Shown: piece by piece, positions 4,539 through 6,112 of the stretch
How the letters are laid out: each line of letters begins with the position of its first letter
Position numbering within the stretch: position 1 is the first letter of the stretch
Assembly (NCBI GenBank): GCA_910585065.1
Contig: CAJUCG010000212.1
Location: forward strand, 1-6,112
Direction of reading: 5' to 3'
Source of the DNA: an uncultured Lachnospiraceae bacterium
Lineage (GTDB): Bacteria; Bacillota; Clostridia; Lachnospirales; Lachnospiraceae
DNA: 6,112 bases
The notes under the pieces: generated by a model
The model's input: the letters and a program-made list of their open reading frames with translations, nothing else
Told to the model about the DNA's origin: nothing
Databases searched by the model: none
Position numbers and translations under genes: made by a program

Positions 4539-6112
4539 TTACAGTTCATTTCGATGCCCACGCAAAAAATTTTCCTTCCGCGCAATCATCTCGTCAATTC
4601 TCTCAATGTAGTCTTTTAGACTTTTTACATTCTCCACCCGCACCATCCGGTTGCCCGCAGGCATAATATACTTTGTTGTCGCCCCTGCGCCAAGTGCCAA
4701 AATAGTCTGGCGTTCTTCCATAATTAAAATATTGTAAAGCCCCTCTTTTCCAGGTCTTGCATATCCGACATTTTCCAAGTTTTCCGTCATATTTTTCTGT
4801 CGATACAAATAGTAGGGATGATAATTATTTGCCTGTGCAAACTCGCGGGAGAAACGCAGCATTTCCTGTACGCCGGTTGCTTTTAATCCCTCGTATTCCT
4901 CCCGGTTTGTATTTAGGCGTGCCGCCCTCTTTACTGCCAATGTATGTACCGTCAGATTGTCCGGTGAAAGTTTTTCAATCCGGGCAAGCGTTTCTGCCAC
5001 ATCCCTTGGCGTTTCGTTCGCAAGTCCCAATATTATATCCATATTGATATGATCAAACCCTAGTTCCCTTGCCATAAAAAACGCTTCCTCTATCTGTTCT
5101 ACCGTATGCCTCCGACCGATCAGATCCAACGTTTTCTGATTCATTGTCTGGGGATTTATGGAAATTCTTTGAATGCCATGCGCACGAATCACGGAGAGTT
5201 TCGCCTTTGTAATACTGTCCGGTCGCCCCGCCTCCACCGTGATCTCCCTCACATTGGACAGATCAAGATTTTCCTCCATACAAGTAAAGAGTCGGTCAAG
5301 CTGACTAGCCGAAAGGGTGGTCGGAGTGCCGCCTCCCACATAGATAGTCTGAAGCTTTTTTCCGGGAATTTTTCCCGCCCCGCCAACATAGCGGATCTCC
5401 TTAAACAGCGCGTCTAAATAGTCCTCCATCTGCGCGCCGTAGACCGCTGCCGGATACGAAGTAAAAGAACAGTAATAGCAGGTACTCGGACAGAATGGAA
5501 TGCCGAGATATATACTGTATCCAGCACGGTAATCCATCTCTTTTAATATTTTATTTTCCGTCCCTGCCACTGACAGACTCATGGCAATTTTCTCGTCAGC
5601 ACAAAAATATTCCTCCCGCATAAAGCGGGAAATCTCACTCTCCGGCACCCCCGCTTCCATCTGCTCCAAAACCTGTTTGGTCGGACGGACACCGGTTAAA
5701 ATTCCCCATGGCAGACTCACGCCGCTCACGCGCTCTAAAATCCGGTAGAGCGGGCGCATCAGCGCGTTCCGGTATTTCCGGCGGATGGCATTTTTTTTGA
5801 GGACATCATCCCGAAAGAGCATTTGATGCTCATCAGAATCATCAATCCGATGAAATTCATCAAAGATCCAGTCCTCCCCATGCCAAACCGCAAAATAACC
5901 GCCGGACTCCATCAAATAAAACGCATAGTCCGGGAAAAATTCTTCCTGTTCGCGCGCCCCTTTTGGAAAAGAACGCTCCAAAAATGCCGTCCACTCAGCA
6001 ATATCGCAGAGATTATCCCCTATTTCCTCTTTTCTGACCGTGAAATCACAATCAGGATAAAATGCCTTGATTAGCGGTCTTAAATCCTGCTCAAAATCCA
6101 CGCCCCATATTA
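4539..6112 (-). CDS. hemZ: HemZ-type radical SAM protein (coproporphyrinogen dehydrogenase family), 5' end outside the window
   Basis: A radical SAM protein of the HemN/HemW/HemZ superfamily. Numbered from the GTG at 6101, the 4Fe-4S motif CPSTCYYC gives Cys204, Cys208 and Cys211 (CxxxCxxC), within YLGIPFC. GGGTP at 256-260 is the SAM-binding glycine motif, and NPQT is at 316-319. Features I associate with HemZ rather than HemN/HemW are the long N-terminal region (about 190 aa) with WGILTGVRPTK at 132-142, and the C-terminal HPYYLYRQKNM and GYARPGKEGLYNI. HemZ was described as an oxygen-independent coproporphyrinogen III oxidase candidate in Bacillus; true activity in clostridia is uncertain, since relatives include heme chaperones and heme-degrading enzymes. 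The frame is open to the right edge with no ATG in frame. The GTG at 6099-6101 lacks a good Shine-Dalgarno, so the true start is probably just beyond the window. It is likely the first visible gene of the operon leading to hisS-aspS. Confidence 0.9.
   Translation of the reverse strand, partial: IWGVDFEQDLRPLIKAFYPDCDFTVRKEEIGDNLCDIAEWTAFLERSFPKGAREQEEFFPDYAFYLMESGGYFAVWHGEDWIFDEFHRIDDSDEHQMLFRDDVLKKNAIRRKYRNALMRPLYRILERVSGVSLPWGILTGVRPTKQVLEQMEAGVPESEISRFMREEYFCADEKIAMSLSVAGTENKILKEMDYRAGYSIYLGIPFCPSTCYYCSFTSYPAAVYGAQMEDYLDALFKEIRYVGGAGKIPGKKLQTIYVGGGTPTTLSASQLDRLFTCMEENLDLSNVREITVEAGRPDSITKAKLSVIRAHGIQRISINPQTMNQKTLDLIGRRHTVEQIEEAFFMARELGFDHINMDIILGLANETPRDVAETLARIEKLSPDNLTVHTLAVKRAARLNTNREEYEGLKATGVQEMLRFSREFAQANNYHPYYLYRQKNMTENLENVGYARPGKEGLYNILIMEERQTILALGAGATTKYIMPAGNRMVRVENVKSLKDYIERIDEMIARKENFLRGHRNEL

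Overview
The window looks like a chromosomal housekeeping segment from a low-to-mid GC Firmicute, most probably a Lachnospiraceae-type clostridium. This is inferred from the HemZ-type radical SAM protein, the gene order hemZ / HD-GYP / hisS / aspS, the wording of the two synthetases, the GGAGG-type ribosome binding sites and a canonical sigma-A promoter. No database search was possible, so the taxonomic call is an inference.

All five genes lie on the minus strand and read from right to left. They are hemZ (4539 to the right edge, 5' end cut off by the window), a stand-alone HD-GYP phosphodiesterase-like gene (3751-4512), hisS (2454-3704), aspS (386-2176) and a small cold-shock protein gene (19-216). 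The first four are probably one transcription unit. hemZ and the HD-GYP gene are 26 nt apart, the HD-GYP gene and hisS 46 nt, and no convincing promoter or terminator separates them. A weak terminator-like hairpin follows aspS. The csp gene has its own strong promoter, with an AT-rich upstream region, an extended -10, and an 8-bp hairpin starting at the predicted +1.

The least ordinary part is the 277-bp gap between hisS and aspS (2177-2453). It is filled by three tandem copies of a palindromic element: two full copies of about 95 bp and one internally deleted copy of 37 bp. The copies are separated and flanked by four identical 11-bp direct repeats. The 11-mer overlaps the hisS stop codon on one side and abuts the aspS Shine-Dalgarno on the other. 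Removing the three elements with three of the 11-mers leaves a compact hisS-aspS junction of 18 nt. The best reading is that a MITE-like element inserted into a tight synthetase operon and then expanded in tandem. The nested hairpins now form a long structured RNA between two essential cistrons.

Functionally the segment combines oxygen-independent porphyrin metabolism or a related radical SAM function (HemZ), a c-di-GMP or other nucleotide phosphodiesterase, two class II aminoacyl-tRNA synthetases, and an RNA chaperone. I see no CRISPR array, tRNA, rRNA, phage gene, transposase or toxin-antitoxin pair. Apart from the repeat array the window is conserved housekeeping DNA.
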